A DNA stretch of 46,443 nt from assembly GCA_964473105.1 (NCBI GenBank), contig CAYYNQ010000110.1:1-46443 (forward strand), given 5' to 3'. Of the stretch, positions 33,427 through 42,710 are shown piece after piece. This DNA is from CAYYNQ01 sp964473105. GTDB taxonomy: Bacteria; Sumerlaeota; Sumerlaeia; MVZB01. The position numbers and the translations under genes are program-made. Under the pieces are notes generated by a model. That model worked only from the letters and a program-made list of their open reading frames with translations, searched no databases and had not been told where the DNA came from. How positions within the stretch are numbered: position 1 is the stretch's first letter; each line of letters begins with the position of its first letter.

Positions 33427-33936
33427 ATGAATCCAAATAAAATATTGTATAGGAATGCGGTTTCGGGAGATATCGGTCCGATAATTCGGCTCTGGAAAAT
33501 GATGATGGATGAACACGGCAAGAATGACGAGCGGATTCGGCTGGTGGATGGATCATTGGAAGCCTACCGTGCATATGTCTACCACCAACTCAACAACAAG
33601 GAGGGAATGGTCATGGTCGCTGAGGCCCCAGACGATTCCGTTGTTGCCTATTGCCTGGCCATTATCAACCGGAATCTTCCAATTTTCCATCCGCCCTATT
33701 ATGGTTACCTATCGGATTTGTTCGTCATTCCCGGCTGGAGAAGGAAGGGCGTAGCGACCGCTTTGCTGGGGCAGGTTTCCGAATGGCTGAAATCGGGGGG
33801 CATTGACACCGTACAGCTCCAGTTTTACGAATTCAACGTGCTGGGCCAGTTGTTCTGGAATTCCCAGGGTTTTACACCCTATTACACGAGAATGTGGCTG
33901 GATTTGGAAAAATACCCCGGTTCAATGGACAACTGA
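33427..33936 (+). CDS. GNAT family N-acetyltransferase
   Basis: A 169-residue single-domain acetyltransferase that uses acetyl-CoA. The N-terminal segment ILYRNAVSGDIGPIIRLWKM and the acetyl-CoA loop LFVIPGWRRKGVATALLGQV (the R/Q-x-x-G-x-G/A motif) are clear, and QLQFYEFNVLGQLFWNSQGF is the usual C-terminal beta-bulge and helix of the fold. The substrate is unknown. It precedes the DnaE-like gene by 66 bases on the same strand. Confidence 0.85.
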   Translation: MNPNKILYRNAVSGDIGPIIRLWKMMMDEHGKNDERIRLVDGSLEAYRAYVYHQLNNKEGMVMVAEAPDDSVVAYCLAIINRNLPIFHPPYYGYLSDLFVIPGWRRKGVATALLGQVSEWLKSGGIDTVQLQFYEFNVLGQLFWNSQGFTPYYTRMWLDLEKYPGSMDN

Positions 33937-34002
33937 ACCCCCATATCTTCCCGCCACCGGCCGATAGGTTCAATCCGGTATGGCGGTCAGGTTTGATTCA
34001 CG

Positions 34003-37000
34003 ATGGCATTTGTTCCACTTTTCTGTCTCTCTCATTACAGTTCCCTGGGCGTCGCATCGCCGACGGATCTTGCAAGGCGTGGGCGTAACCTAGGCTACAA
34101 TACCCTGGGTATCTGTGATGATGGCACTGTTGCAGGGTTTCAGCCGTTTGATGATGCATGTCGGTCACAGGGCATTCGCCCTGTATTTGGCTGCCGTCTT
34201 TTGATGCGTGGACTGGCGCTGACAGGGCTCAATTTCCCCATCGATATCCTTGTTGAATCCGAACAGGGCTACCGCAACCTGATTCGCCTGCTGAACCAAT
34301 ATCATGACCTTGGCGGAAGTGAAAAACATATCCTTGAAGAGGATGACCTGAAGGAGAAGATATCGGGACTGGTCTGTATTGTCCCGCCCGACGGAGAACT
34401 TGTTTCATTGGTGAGATCGAAGGATCGGGACAAAACCGAGAACTGGTTGGAGAAGGTCATCACCGTATTTGGAACGCAGTGTGCATTCGGGGTTTCTCTT
34501 GATGTTGACCTGGCGTCGCGTGACATGATTCGAAAATTGTGCCGTTTTGTCGGGATTCGAGGTCTTGTGTCCCAAAGAAGTTTCTATCCCGAACCGGGGG
34601 ATGCATCGGCCTTTGTTTACCTCAAGAACAGGAGGAAGGCGCCAACCCGGACTTACCGGCCCGCTTCGGGAGGTGATGCGTCATGTCTTCGACCGGAGGA
34701 TGAATTGGCACGTCAATGGACCGGGAAACAAGATGATTTCATGCATGGTGCGGGCGAAGTGGCGAGGCAATGTTCCTGGAGACCCAATCTTATCCGCAGA
34801 ATATTTCCCTCGGTAGACCTGGAAAGGGGTTATGACCCCAATTCCTATCTGTTTGACCTTGTGATCACGGGAGCAACCCAGAAATACGGCAAGATCACGG
34901 AGAATATCAAGTCACGGATCAATCGGGAATTTGAGGAAGTCAAGTCACAGAACCTGTCTGGATGGTTGTTATTGAATCTTCAGATCACAGGGCTGCTGGA
35001 TGAAAGGGGCATTTCCAGGGGCGTAGGTCGCGGAAGATCACTCTCCTCTTTGATCGCCTATTGCCTTGGTATTTCCAAAATCGATCCAATCGCCTATCAG
35101 TTGGCCTTTAAAAGTATCAGAGCGGAGGGGGAATGTTTGCCGCCACTCTACATTGAGATTCCGCGCTGTGGCGTGGATAGACTGGTCGGTGCACTTGCAG
35201 AAATATATGGTGACGATCATATTCTTGAAATCGGGAAGATACGCGAGGCACGCCGGGACCAGATAATTAATGAACTGGCTGAATGGTCTGGCATGACTGA
35301 GGATGAGGTTTGTCTGGCCCGACAGGAGAAATCAGGTTCAAGGTCCCAGGGCGCTGCGCAAAGGCTGGGGAAAATGACTGATGAATCACGGAGTCGACGC
35401 TGGCGTGACCCTTCCTTTATAGCGGATATGGCGACACGCCTTGGACCGCGTCCCCGCACACTGAACTCCAGCCAGGACCGTTATATCGTTTCCAACGAAC
35501 CACTGGATGCCATTGTTCCGTGTATACGTTCCGTACAGGACGATGTTGTGAGCGGTATCGGTGAAGAGGCCCTTGATCGGATGGGTCTTGCTAGACTCGT
35601 CTTCGTTTCACATGGACTCCTGGACATCCTGCATCAAGCAGCATGGGCTGCTCGCCTTGAGGATCCGGACATTCATTTTAACAGTATACCCCTCGACGAT
35701 CGCCCAACATTCGAAATGCTGGCGCAGGGAAACACATCCGGGATCCCCCCGCTTGAAGGCGTGACGGTGCGATGCTTTCTGAAAAGGGAGAGGCCCTCCA
35801 ATCTGCTTCAGATATTTCGGATTCGGAATATGGCCGTATCAGGGGACGTTTCAGGGATGCCCCCTGAAACAAGTGATGACTTGGCCGATGTGCTTCTGTC
35901 CTATCAATGCGCCTTCATCCGGGCCAATTATCCGCTGGCTTTTTTCAGTGGAGCGATCGGCAGTATGCTGCAAAGGGGAGAGAATCCGGCGCTTCTACTC
36001 AGGCAGGCAGGCAAGCTGGGTATCCGAATCCTGCCACCGGATATTAACATCAGCGACTGGACAATGAGTATCCAAGGCGGTGCCATCCGTCTCGGGCTGG
36101 CAGCGGTTCGCGGCCTTGGGCGCACCGGCTGGGAACACATCGAGGAGGTCCGGTCCGGCGGCCGGTTCACGTCGCTGGAGAATTTCTGTGACCGTATAGA
36201 CAACCATTTGATACGACTCAGAACATTGCGCTCCCTGATTGCATGTGGTGCCATGGATGACCTGGATCCCGATGGAAATCGGGCACGGATGAATATGCAG
36301 GTCCCTTTATTGCAGCGCAAGGCGAGGGGACAGATCGCACCGCCCGCTGATGATATAGATCAGGGCAGCCTATTCGAAATGGAGGACATTGTTGAAACGC
36401 CGATACCGACGGAAAATCAAGACCCCGGCGAATTTCATGAATGGAATCCCTGGGAAATTATCCAGCACGAGATGGAGTCCTTGGGTTTCAGCCTGTATGC
36501 CGACCCGATTGATAGTCGCAGGGATCTTGTAGGTCACCTGCAACCCCGGCAGGTTCACCAAATTCGTCCTCGTTTTGTTCAGGATGAAATTTGTGTCGTG
36601 GGATTGATTGGAAGTCTAGACTCCGGGGGGGCATTGAGTGAGGAACCCGGTGATGTGCTGGTCGATGTCGAGGGGCTGTCCGTATATCTTTCGGCCTCTG
36701 TCGCACGGTTGAGTGAGACAACCGTTTTTCATGCCGCAGAGGTAATGATCATCGGGAATCTGAACCAAACACGTGGTTTTCAGTGTCTTGATGCATCCGG
36801 AATATGGTTGATATCGGATCTTGAGGAGCAGGCTTCCCAAGTCAGCAAGATCGGGTTGAACCTTGAAGGACTGGACAAGGACTGCCTTAGGCGACTGTTA
36901 CGTATCACCAGACGCTTTCCCGGAAACACGGAACTTGAGATTAGGAACGGTTCTGCCGACGGGAAGCGAATACTCAGGAAGATCCAGAGATCAGCGGTCT

Positions 37001-37158
37001 ATTTCTGTTCGCCTCTTTACCAGGCCTTATGTGGTATTATTGGAAAGGATTCGATCGAGTTGTTCGGGTTTGAAAATGAGCTTCTGATTGTCCATGCTGT
37101 AGGGAGTTCTGGGGTAGTTGATCAGGATTTGTCATCTTCAGATGAACCCACTGAATGA
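34003..37158 (+). CDS. DnaE-like DNA polymerase III alpha homologue lacking catalytic aspartates
   Basis: A 1051-residue protein with the layout of bacterial DnaE: a PHP-like N-terminal domain, palm, fingers with tandem HhH, and a C-terminal OB-like part. The PHP metal pattern is partly lost (FCLSHYSSL, then CDDGTVAG in place of TDH). Palm region GRGRSLSSLIAYCLGISKID is recognisable, but the catalytic DxD reads LYIEIP near residue 382, with Tyr and Glu in place of the two Asp by my alignment. The third Asp (KFDFLGL in E. coli) reads RLVFVSHGL, with Val533. Fingers landmarks remain: TFEMLAQGNTSG, AFIRANYPLAFFSGAIG and ILPPDINISD. QGSLF at 787-791 is a beta-clamp-binding motif. It is likely not a polymerase but may act at replication forks or in repair. 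No imuA or imuB is adjacent. Confidence 0.8.
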   Translation: MAFVPLFCLSHYSSLGVASPTDLARRGRNLGYNTLGICDDGTVAGFQPFDDACRSQGIRPVFGCRLLMRGLALTGLNFPIDILVESEQGYRNLIRLLNQYHDLGGSEKHILEEDDLKEKISGLVCIVPPDGELVSLVRSKDRDKTENWLEKVITVFGTQCAFGVSLDVDLASRDMIRKLCRFVGIRGLVSQRSFYPEPGDASAFVYLKNRRKAPTRTYRPASGGDASCLRPEDELARQWTGKQDDFMHGAGEVARQCSWRPNLIRRIFPSVDLERGYDPNSYLFDLVITGATQKYGKITENIKSRINREFEEVKSQNLSGWLLLNLQITGLLDERGISRGVGRGRSLSSLIAYCLGISKIDPIAYQLAFKSIRAEGECLPPLYIEIPRCGVDRLVGALAEIYGDDHILEIGKIREARRDQIINELAEWSGMTEDEVCLARQEKSGSRSQGAAQRLGKMTDESRSRRWRDPSFIADMATRLGPRPRTLNSSQDRYIVSNEPLDAIVPCIRSVQDDVVSGIGEEALDRMGLARLVFVSHGLLDILHQAAWAARLEDPDIHFNSIPLDDRPTFEMLAQGNTSGIPPLEGVTVRCFLKRERPSNLLQIFRIRNMAVSGDVSGMPPETSDDLADVLLSYQCAFIRANYPLAFFSGAIGSMLQRGENPALLLRQAGKLGIRILPPDINISDWTMSIQGGAIRLGLAAVRGLGRTGWEHIEEVRSGGRFTSLENFCDRIDNHLIRLRTLRSLIACGAMDDLDPDGNRARMNMQVPLLQRKARGQIAPPADDIDQGSLFEMEDIVETPIPTENQDPGEFHEWNPWEIIQHEMESLGFSLYADPIDSRRDLVGHLQPRQVHQIRPRFVQDEICVVGLIGSLDSGGALSEEPGDVLVDVEGLSVYLSASVARLSETTVFHAAEVMIIGNLNQTRGFQCLDASGIWLISDLEEQASQVSKIGLNLEGLDKDCLRRLLRITRRFPGNTELEIRNGSADGKRILRKIQRSAVYFCSPLYQALCGIIGKDSIELFGFENELLIVHAVGSSGVVDQDLSSSDEPTE

Positions 37159-37480
37159 TTATCCGAAATTGAAAATTCAACTTAATCCATCGAATTGAAA
37201 AAATAAGACTTAAATTAACTTCGTCTGGCAAAAAGGCCGTTCAATCGGACCCGGGCGGACCATGGTGATTTTTGGCCGGGCGCAATCGCTTCAATTATGA
37301 CAATGTGAAGGAATAACCCAATGATCATAAGGCCGGTTACCTACCGCATCATCGATTCATAGGCGAATCATTGATATGGCAGGGTTTTTGGTTGACAGTC
37401 ACGGTATACTGGAGCATTTATGGTGATGGATGGCACTGTGTTAATCCATATTTCAGGAATTAACGGGGGTTTTGATCGAG
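37159..37480 (+). other. AT-rich spacer before the exported-protein gene
   Basis: About 320 bases without a gene. The first 80 bases are strongly AT-rich. A weak GATTC/GAATC hairpin lies at 37354-37369. Promoter signals near the 3' end are listed separately. Confidence 0.4.
37392..37421 (+). promoter_or_regulatory. Candidate promoter of the 37481 gene
   Basis: A perfect TTGACA at 37392-37397 and ATTTAT at 37416-37421, 18 bases apart; TATACT at 37405-37410 is an alternative -10 without a matching -35. Transcription would begin near 37428, about 50 bases before the start codon. Confidence 0.4.
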
Positions 37481-38764
37481 ATGTTGTTTCACAGGCCTCA
37501 AAAGGCGGGGCTTTGCGTTAATCCTGTCTTGTTTCTGGCTGCTTGCTGTTTTTTTCAGCTGTCGATACCAATTCATGGGCAGGAGCCTATCCGGGAGACC
37601 GTCAAGATCGAGAAGATAGATATTTTCGATCCGGGCAAGGGCCGTGAACTTACCCCGATCCATAAGGCGGCGGAGCGGTCGTCCGGGGATGCGACGAGAA
37701 AACGGCATACACTGGCCCAAATCCAGAATTTGATAACCTATAAGGTTACTGCAGAGGGTGCAAATGAAGATGAGGTTCTTCGAAAAATCAACCTCAAGTC
37801 CTTGAAGTCAGCAGCGGCCCGCCTTTATTTCGGGAATTATTTTTTGCTCGGACTTGACGTCCTAGAGCCTTATCTTGCCCGGAACGGCATGCCTGCAATT
37901 ACACGCAGCACGATCCTCGGGAAGAAGATCCTGCCGGATGATAGGGTTTGGATGGAAGTTCGTGTCAGCGTGAACCTTGATGTGCTCTATCCGGATCTCA
38001 GAGAGAAACGATTTGTTGCGAAGCCAAATCTGAGGCCGGTGGTAGCGGTCCATCTTGAGGAACTTGATGACGGGGTTTCCGATTCGGCCATGGGTGGAAG
38101 AAGTCGTGTGGAGTCAATCATGAAGGCCCATGCGTTTAGGGTTTTGTCGAGCAAGATGCGTCAACCTGGCCTTGATCTTAACCTTGTCCAGGATCCCGAT
38201 ATGTTTCGACTGGCCAGGATGGAGGCGCAGAGGCACAACATCGATATCCTGATCACCGGGACACTGAGCATCACGCCGATCGGGAAGAAAAAAATCTTGT
38301 TTGACGATTATGATTTTCGTGAAGCCTTTCTTAACCTCAAGATGTACCGGGTCGATAACGGTTTGTTGATCAAGGAAGTCTACGACCGTTATTCTGCGAC
38401 AGGGACGACGATGAAGGAGGCTGCAAATGATGTGATGGATTCAATGGTGGGACGGGCCACCGAAAAGCTTGCTGTCGAGTTGACCGATTCCTGGCCCAAT
38501 ACCATGCTGGATCAGGGAGATTATCGATTGATGCTCTCGGGAATGAATCGTGACGAGGTCATGAAAATCTATTCCATGCTCAAGACATTATCACCCGGAA
38601 TCATGATTTATGAAAAGGCATTTTACAGTGATGTGACGGTTCTTAACCTGATGGTCCCGGGAGATGGAAGAATAGACGTGGAGACTCTTCTTCGAGGGAC
38701 CCGGGAACCACCGTTAAATGTCCGAAAATATGACAAGGACAGTTTTGAGCTGGAACTACTGTAA
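37481..38764 (+). CDS. Exported protein of unknown function
   Basis: A 427-residue protein with a signal peptide (about 12-34, VNPVLFLAACCFFQLSIPIHG). No family is recognised with confidence. Residues about 85-165 (VLRKINLKSLKSAAARLYFG, then ILPDDRVWMEVRVSVNLDVL) look like the N-terminal domain of FlgT-type or similar envelope proteins. Residues about 185-340 (RVESIMKAHAFRVLSSKMRQ, then NIDILITGTLSITPIGKKK) follow the strand-helix pattern of LpoB/CsgG/TolB-N-like modules. The last 80 residues form another small domain with repeated alpha-beta pattern (GDYRLMLSGMNRDEVMKIYS). It may be a periplasmic or outer-membrane associated factor. ATG 37481 is preferred over TTG 37472. A terminator follows at 38904-38930. 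Confidence 0.65.
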   Translation: MLFHRPQKAGLCVNPVLFLAACCFFQLSIPIHGQEPIRETVKIEKIDIFDPGKGRELTPIHKAAERSSGDATRKRHTLAQIQNLITYKVTAEGANEDEVLRKINLKSLKSAAARLYFGNYFLLGLDVLEPYLARNGMPAITRSTILGKKILPDDRVWMEVRVSVNLDVLYPDLREKRFVAKPNLRPVVAVHLEELDDGVSDSAMGGRSRVESIMKAHAFRVLSSKMRQPGLDLNLVQDPDMFRLARMEAQRHNIDILITGTLSITPIGKKKILFDDYDFREAFLNLKMYRVDNGLLIKEVYDRYSATGTTMKEAANDVMDSMVGRATEKLAVELTDSWPNTMLDQGDYRLMLSGMNRDEVMKIYSMLKTLSPGIMIYEKAFYSDVTVLNLMVPGDGRIDVETLLRGTREPPLNVRKYDKDSFELELL

Positions 38765-38903
38765 ATCCTTGGCCGTGGGGCCGGTCATCCATTACTGTCA
38801 ACCTCTGGACTGGTGAAACCAGTCGTTATCTGATGTCGCCTGGGGCGAGAACGGGTTTTTTGCCTGCCTCTCTTACGCCTCCCCCCCCCGTCTTTTGATG
38901 TAT

Positions 38904-38930
38904 AAAACCGTTTGTGTGCCGGTTTTTTAA
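38904..38930 (+). terminator. Rho-independent terminator
   Basis: AAAACCG (38904-38910) pairs with CGGTTTT (38920-38926) around a nine-base loop, followed by two more T before AA, giving a T6 run. It lies 140 bases after the exported-protein gene, with a perfect 7-bp GACTGGT/ACCAGTC hairpin at 38808-38824 between them, and ends 30 bases before the next start. Confidence 0.6.
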
Positions 38931-38959
38931 TCCCCCTTGACTCGGAGATAGGATTCGAG

Positions 38960-39493
38960 ATGACAGGTGTTCCCCCTGAATCCTCAAATTACAAGGGTGA
39001 TCCTGCCGTGAAAATCCGGCCCGCAAGATCCGGGGATATCGATGCAGTATGCAAATTGGTCACCGAAGCCTCAAGAATATCCACTGTCCTTCCGCAGCCC
39101 CGCGAGATTATCTGCAACCGCCTCCAGTCAATCCTGGTCAGTGAGTCCGGAGGATGTGTATCAGGATGTGGAATGCTTTACTTATTTACGGGTGATCTTG
39201 CCGAAATCAAGTCATTGGTTGTGCGTCCTGACCTGAGGGGAAAAATGATCGGCAGCCATATCGTGTACGGCCTGCTTGAACGGGCGCGCTCACTCCGTGT
39301 CAACCGTGTTTTTGCCCTGACGGATAATGTCCTGTTTTTTGAAAGACTTGGCTTCGATCGGGTGGGGAAGGAAACATTCCCGCACAAAGTGTGGAACGAA
39401 TGTATTCACTGTCCCAAGTTACTGGATTGCCAAGAGGATGCGGTTGAGATAAAATTGACGAACGATCTACCATTTCCCGGTGTCGGGCTATAG
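38960..39493 (+). CDS. ArgA-like GNAT acetyltransferase
   Basis: A 177-residue single-domain acetyltransferase resembling the short N-acetylglutamate synthase type that starts arginine synthesis. The pattern CGMLYLFTGDLAEIKSLVVR, then the acetyl-CoA loop DLRGKMIGSHIV, then RVNRVFALTDNVLFFERLGF and the C-terminal KVWNECIHCPKLLDC is characteristic of that group. The acetyl-CoA loop usually reads RxxGxG; here it is RGKMIG, a slightly altered form. No other arginine genes are nearby, so the substrate is inferred. ATG 38960 follows an AGGA-type ribosome site and sits after the terminator. The longer frame from GTG 38912 would begin inside the terminator and is rejected. Confidence 0.8.
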   Translation: MTGVPPESSNYKGDPAVKIRPARSGDIDAVCKLVTEASRISTVLPQPREIICNRLQSILVSESGGCVSGCGMLYLFTGDLAEIKSLVVRPDLRGKMIGSHIVYGLLERARSLRVNRVFALTDNVLFFERLGFDRVGKETFPHKVWNECIHCPKLLDCQEDAVEIKLTNDLPFPGVGL

Positions 39494-39558
39494 GAAAGCC
39501 CGGGGATTATGGATGAGATTTAATCGTGGTGATGTCAAGAACCCGGGAATCAACCAAT

Positions 39559-40827
39559 ATGCCCAACGTGCTCATTGTTGACGACAACCAAAATTACCGC
39601 CAAGCATTCACTCGTAATTTGCTTCTGGAGGGTTATGAGGTTTTCGAAGCTGAAGATAGTGACGAGGCGCTGGAATATCTGGAGAGGGAGGCGGCGGATG
39701 TAGTGGTGACCGATCTGGCGATGCGCCACCCCACTGAGGGCCTGGACCTGATACGTCAGGCCCGATCACTAAAACCTCATCTGCCGATAATCATGATTTC
39801 GGCTGTGGGGACCTTTGAAGAGGGTGCCGAGGCATCAAGGTTGGGCGCCCGTTTTGTGATCAGTAAAAGCAAGATTGATGAGGAAATGGGGAATCTGTTT
39901 GACGCGATCAACCGGGCAGTTGAGGAATATAAAAAAAGCCTGCTGGTGGCTGAATCGATTCGGAACATTCGGCACGACAAGTCGACCGATACCGTATCAA
40001 AGGCTGACTCTTTGAGACAGATCGTCACGAAACCCGATGTTTCGGAAACCATCAGGAGTGAAGCCTATGATCTCCTGATGGAGTTAAACAATTCCGAATT
40101 CCTGATGGGATCACGGGAAGATCTTGATCGTGTGCGCTCGAAGACATCCCTGGAGGTATTCCAAAAGGTTGATGAAAACCTAGAAGAGAAGCTTTCGAAT
40201 TTCAAATCGCTTGACCAGGATTCACAGGAATCATTGCGGACGGCTGAATTCCTCTATGACCATGGTGAGGTAGTTGAGAAAGCTGTCGATTTTTCGAGGT
40301 CAGTAGGGTTTTCATACTGTTTTGCCGTGGAAAATGAGGCGAAGTGCAGGCTTCGCAAGCGGCTTGGAAAATTCTTCAATGACGAGAATACCCCTGGCCA
40401 GATCAAGTCTTTGATGGAGGAAAATGGGAAAGGACTTTCCATATTCTTTCATCAGCACCTCTTGAGGGTTCAACGTGACCTGGGCATGGAAATAACGGTT
40501 GATAATGTATTCCAGACTTTCTACAAGATCCTTGAGCATCGGGGAAAATACAAGCCTGACGGACTCAAGGCACTCGGGATTCTGCTGCTCTGTTTCGGTC
40601 GGGATTATACCTTCAGGAAATTTGACAAAACCATCAAGATCGAGAATCCCTTGGGTATCAAGGGCTTTAAGGACGAGGGTGAGATTCTGGACTTTGCTAC
40701 TCTTTTGACTCACCTTCAGCATTACCGCAATCCCTACATTCATCCCGAGATCAGCGAAATGGAGAAGCTGTCTAAAATCAGGCAGACAACGTTCGACTGT
40801 ATCAACATGATGTTCAGTCTGGTGTAG
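39559..40827 (+). CDS. Response regulator with C-terminal HEPN-like domain
   Basis: A 422-residue cytosolic protein. Residues 1-125 are a complete receiver domain: acidic pair Asp8-Asp9 in VLIVDDN, phosphoacceptor Asp52 in VVVTDLAM, a serine in IIMISAVG and a lysine in VISKSK. Residues about 125-220 are a charged helical linker. Residues about 221-422 are all-helical and end with LTHLQHYRNPYIHPE. RNPYIH (Arg390 to His395) matches the RNxxxH signature of HEPN-superfamily ribonucleases, preceded by a helix pair (LRTAEFLYDHGEVVEKAVDF) of HEPN type. It is likely a signal-controlled RNA-cleaving or RNA-binding output, but no partner kinase is in the window. RNase J follows by 167 bases. Start ATG 39559 gives a standard receiver N-terminus; GTG 39526 and ATG 39532 are alternatives. 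Confidence 0.8.
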   Translation: MPNVLIVDDNQNYRQAFTRNLLLEGYEVFEAEDSDEALEYLEREAADVVVTDLAMRHPTEGLDLIRQARSLKPHLPIIMISAVGTFEEGAEASRLGARFVISKSKIDEEMGNLFDAINRAVEEYKKSLLVAESIRNIRHDKSTDTVSKADSLRQIVTKPDVSETIRSEAYDLLMELNNSEFLMGSREDLDRVRSKTSLEVFQKVDENLEEKLSNFKSLDQDSQESLRTAEFLYDHGEVVEKAVDFSRSVGFSYCFAVENEAKCRLRKRLGKFFNDENTPGQIKSLMEENGKGLSIFFHQHLLRVQRDLGMEITVDNVFQTFYKILEHRGKYKPDGLKALGILLLCFGRDYTFRKFDKTIKIENPLGIKGFKDEGEILDFATLLTHLQHYRNPYIHPEISEMEKLSKIRQTTFDCINMMFSLV

Positions 40828-40994
40828 TCTTGATTAATTCCGGAGTCATCCCGTTTTTGAATGAGTATGCCGTCCGTCTGTTTCCGGCTGTTCCCCGGCC
40901 CTCCCGCAACAAATACCTATTACGAGATTCCGGTCAGTCAATGGGGAAGGGAAAACTGGGGTTCCGTTGACCACTTCATGTATAGATCAGGCCA

Positions 40995-42689
40995 ATGTCT
41001 TCCATGATAACAACTCAAGATGCCGAAATGCTGCGTGTTCTTCCCCTTGGCGGGGTCGGTGAGTTTGGGAAGAATTCCCTCATTATTGAATATGGGGAAC
41101 AGATGCTACTCATCGATGCCGGCATGAAACTGCCTGAGGACGATATGTTCGGGGTGGACCTGGTTATCCCTGACTTCAGTTATGTGCTTGAAAGAATTGA
41201 GCGGCTTCAGGGAATCATTCTGACGCACGGGCACGAGGATCACGTTGGTTCAGTTCCTTTCCTGCTGCGTCAATGTGCCACCACCGGGCCGGTACATATA
41301 TATGGAAGCAAGTTGACGTTGGAACTGGTGCGTGCCCGGCTCGTGGAGTCATCTATCATTAGGCCGCTGGAATTTCATGAATTGGCCGCGGGGCAAAGGT
41401 ATGGGGCGGGAATATTTGATTTCAGACTGCTTGAGGTGGCCCACTCAATACCCATGTCCATGGCAGTTGATATTAGGTTGCCAAATGGGGCAAGGGTCCT
41501 TCATTCCGGTGACTACCGCCTCGATGAATCGATGAACCGTCCCGAATGCCTCGAATATCTGGCGCGCAGGGGCGACATGGGCGATATTCTCCTCTTTCTA
41601 GGTGACAGCACGAATGTGGAAAGGGAGGGTAATTCGCAATGCGAGGCCAGTGTCCGTGAAGGGTTGAACTCGGTTTATCGAGATGCACCAGGGAGCATTA
41701 TCACGGCGGTGTTCTCATCAAGTATTTACCGCGTGGAGTCGATTCTTGCACTGGCCGAAGAATTGGGTCGCAGGGTCGCGGTATGTGGTTTCAATCTGGA
41801 GAGGAATTTCGGGATTGCCAAGCAACTTGGCCTGATACGGTGCCCGGACCATTTGGTGCTGCCAGTCGGGAAATTGAAAAGCCTGCCAGCCAATCAAAGG
41901 TTGGTCCTTACAACCGGGACCCAGGGTGAATCCGGTTCGGCGCTTTCACGGCTTGCACATGGTAATTTCAAGGGATATGCAATCGAGCCCGGTGATAGGG
42001 TTGTCCTCTCCTCAAGGATTATTCCGGGTAATGAACGCTCGATATTAAGAATGGTCAATCATTTTTATCGCCGTGGTGCCAGCGTTTTCACGGAACGGGA
42101 TGCAAATGTGCACGGTTCCGGCCATGCATACCGTAACGAAATGAAACAAATGCTGGAATGGATCCGGCCAAGGTACTTCATGCCCATCCATGGCGAGCTT
42201 CGGCAGTTGATGCTCAGCGCTGAACTTGCCGAGTCGGTGGGGATGGAGCGTGATAAAATCCTGTTGCTGGAGAACGGGACGGCACTCGAGATAATGAATG
42301 GTCGATCCCGCAGGATAAGGACAGACCATGCCGGTCAAGTGCTGGTCGATGGCAAGAAGATTAGTGATGTGCACGAGGTCGTTCTGAAGGACCGGAAACA
42401 CCTGTCAGGGGACGGGATGCTTACGGTGATCATGGTCATCGATCGACAGTCACATAGGATCATTGCCGGGCCGGATCTGGTCTCTAGGGGGTTTGTATTT
42501 GTGGATGATCACGAGTTGTTGATGGATGAATGCAAAAATGTGGCAATTAGATCCTTTAATAGTTGCGATCATGATGGTCAGACGGGATGGGATGAGGTAA
42601 AGGCGGTAGTCCGGAAGGCCCTGCGAAAATATCTGGCTCAACGCACGGATCGTTATCCCGTCATCCTTCCGGTCGTGGTTGAAATCTGA
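40995..42689 (+). CDS. rnj: Ribonuclease J
   Basis: A 564-residue metallo-beta-lactamase/beta-CASP ribonuclease with 5'-to-3' exonuclease and endonuclease activity in mRNA decay and rRNA maturation. LRVLPLGGVGEFGKN near the start, the metal motif HGHEDHVG (His78, His80, Asp82, His83), VLHSGDYRLDE, DSTNVEREG, and the beta-CASP parts VFSSSIYRVESI, SSRIIPGNERSI and VHGSGHAYRNEM followed by MPIHGELRQL are present in order. The C-terminal domain (about 455-564) is of normal length, with the RNase J end pattern EVKAVVRKALRKYLAQRTDRYPVILPVVVE. Two ATGs (40995, 41004) are possible starts. Two ABC permease genes follow after 21 bases and may be in the same transcript. Confidence 0.95.
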   Translation: MSSMITTQDAEMLRVLPLGGVGEFGKNSLIIEYGEQMLLIDAGMKLPEDDMFGVDLVIPDFSYVLERIERLQGIILTHGHEDHVGSVPFLLRQCATTGPVHIYGSKLTLELVRARLVESSIIRPLEFHELAAGQRYGAGIFDFRLLEVAHSIPMSMAVDIRLPNGARVLHSGDYRLDESMNRPECLEYLARRGDMGDILLFLGDSTNVEREGNSQCEASVREGLNSVYRDAPGSIITAVFSSSIYRVESILALAEELGRRVAVCGFNLERNFGIAKQLGLIRCPDHLVLPVGKLKSLPANQRLVLTTGTQGESGSALSRLAHGNFKGYAIEPGDRVVLSSRIIPGNERSILRMVNHFYRRGASVFTERDANVHGSGHAYRNEMKQMLEWIRPRYFMPIHGELRQLMLSAELAESVGMERDKILLLENGTALEIMNGRSRRIRTDHAGQVLVDGKKISDVHEVVLKDRKHLSGDGMLTVIMVIDRQSHRIIAGPDLVSRGFVFVDDHELLMDECKNVAIRSFNSCDHDGQTGWDEVKAVVRKALRKYLAQRTDRYPVILPVVVEI

Positions 42690-42710
42690 GTGGTTGGGGG
42701 CGATGTGTAA

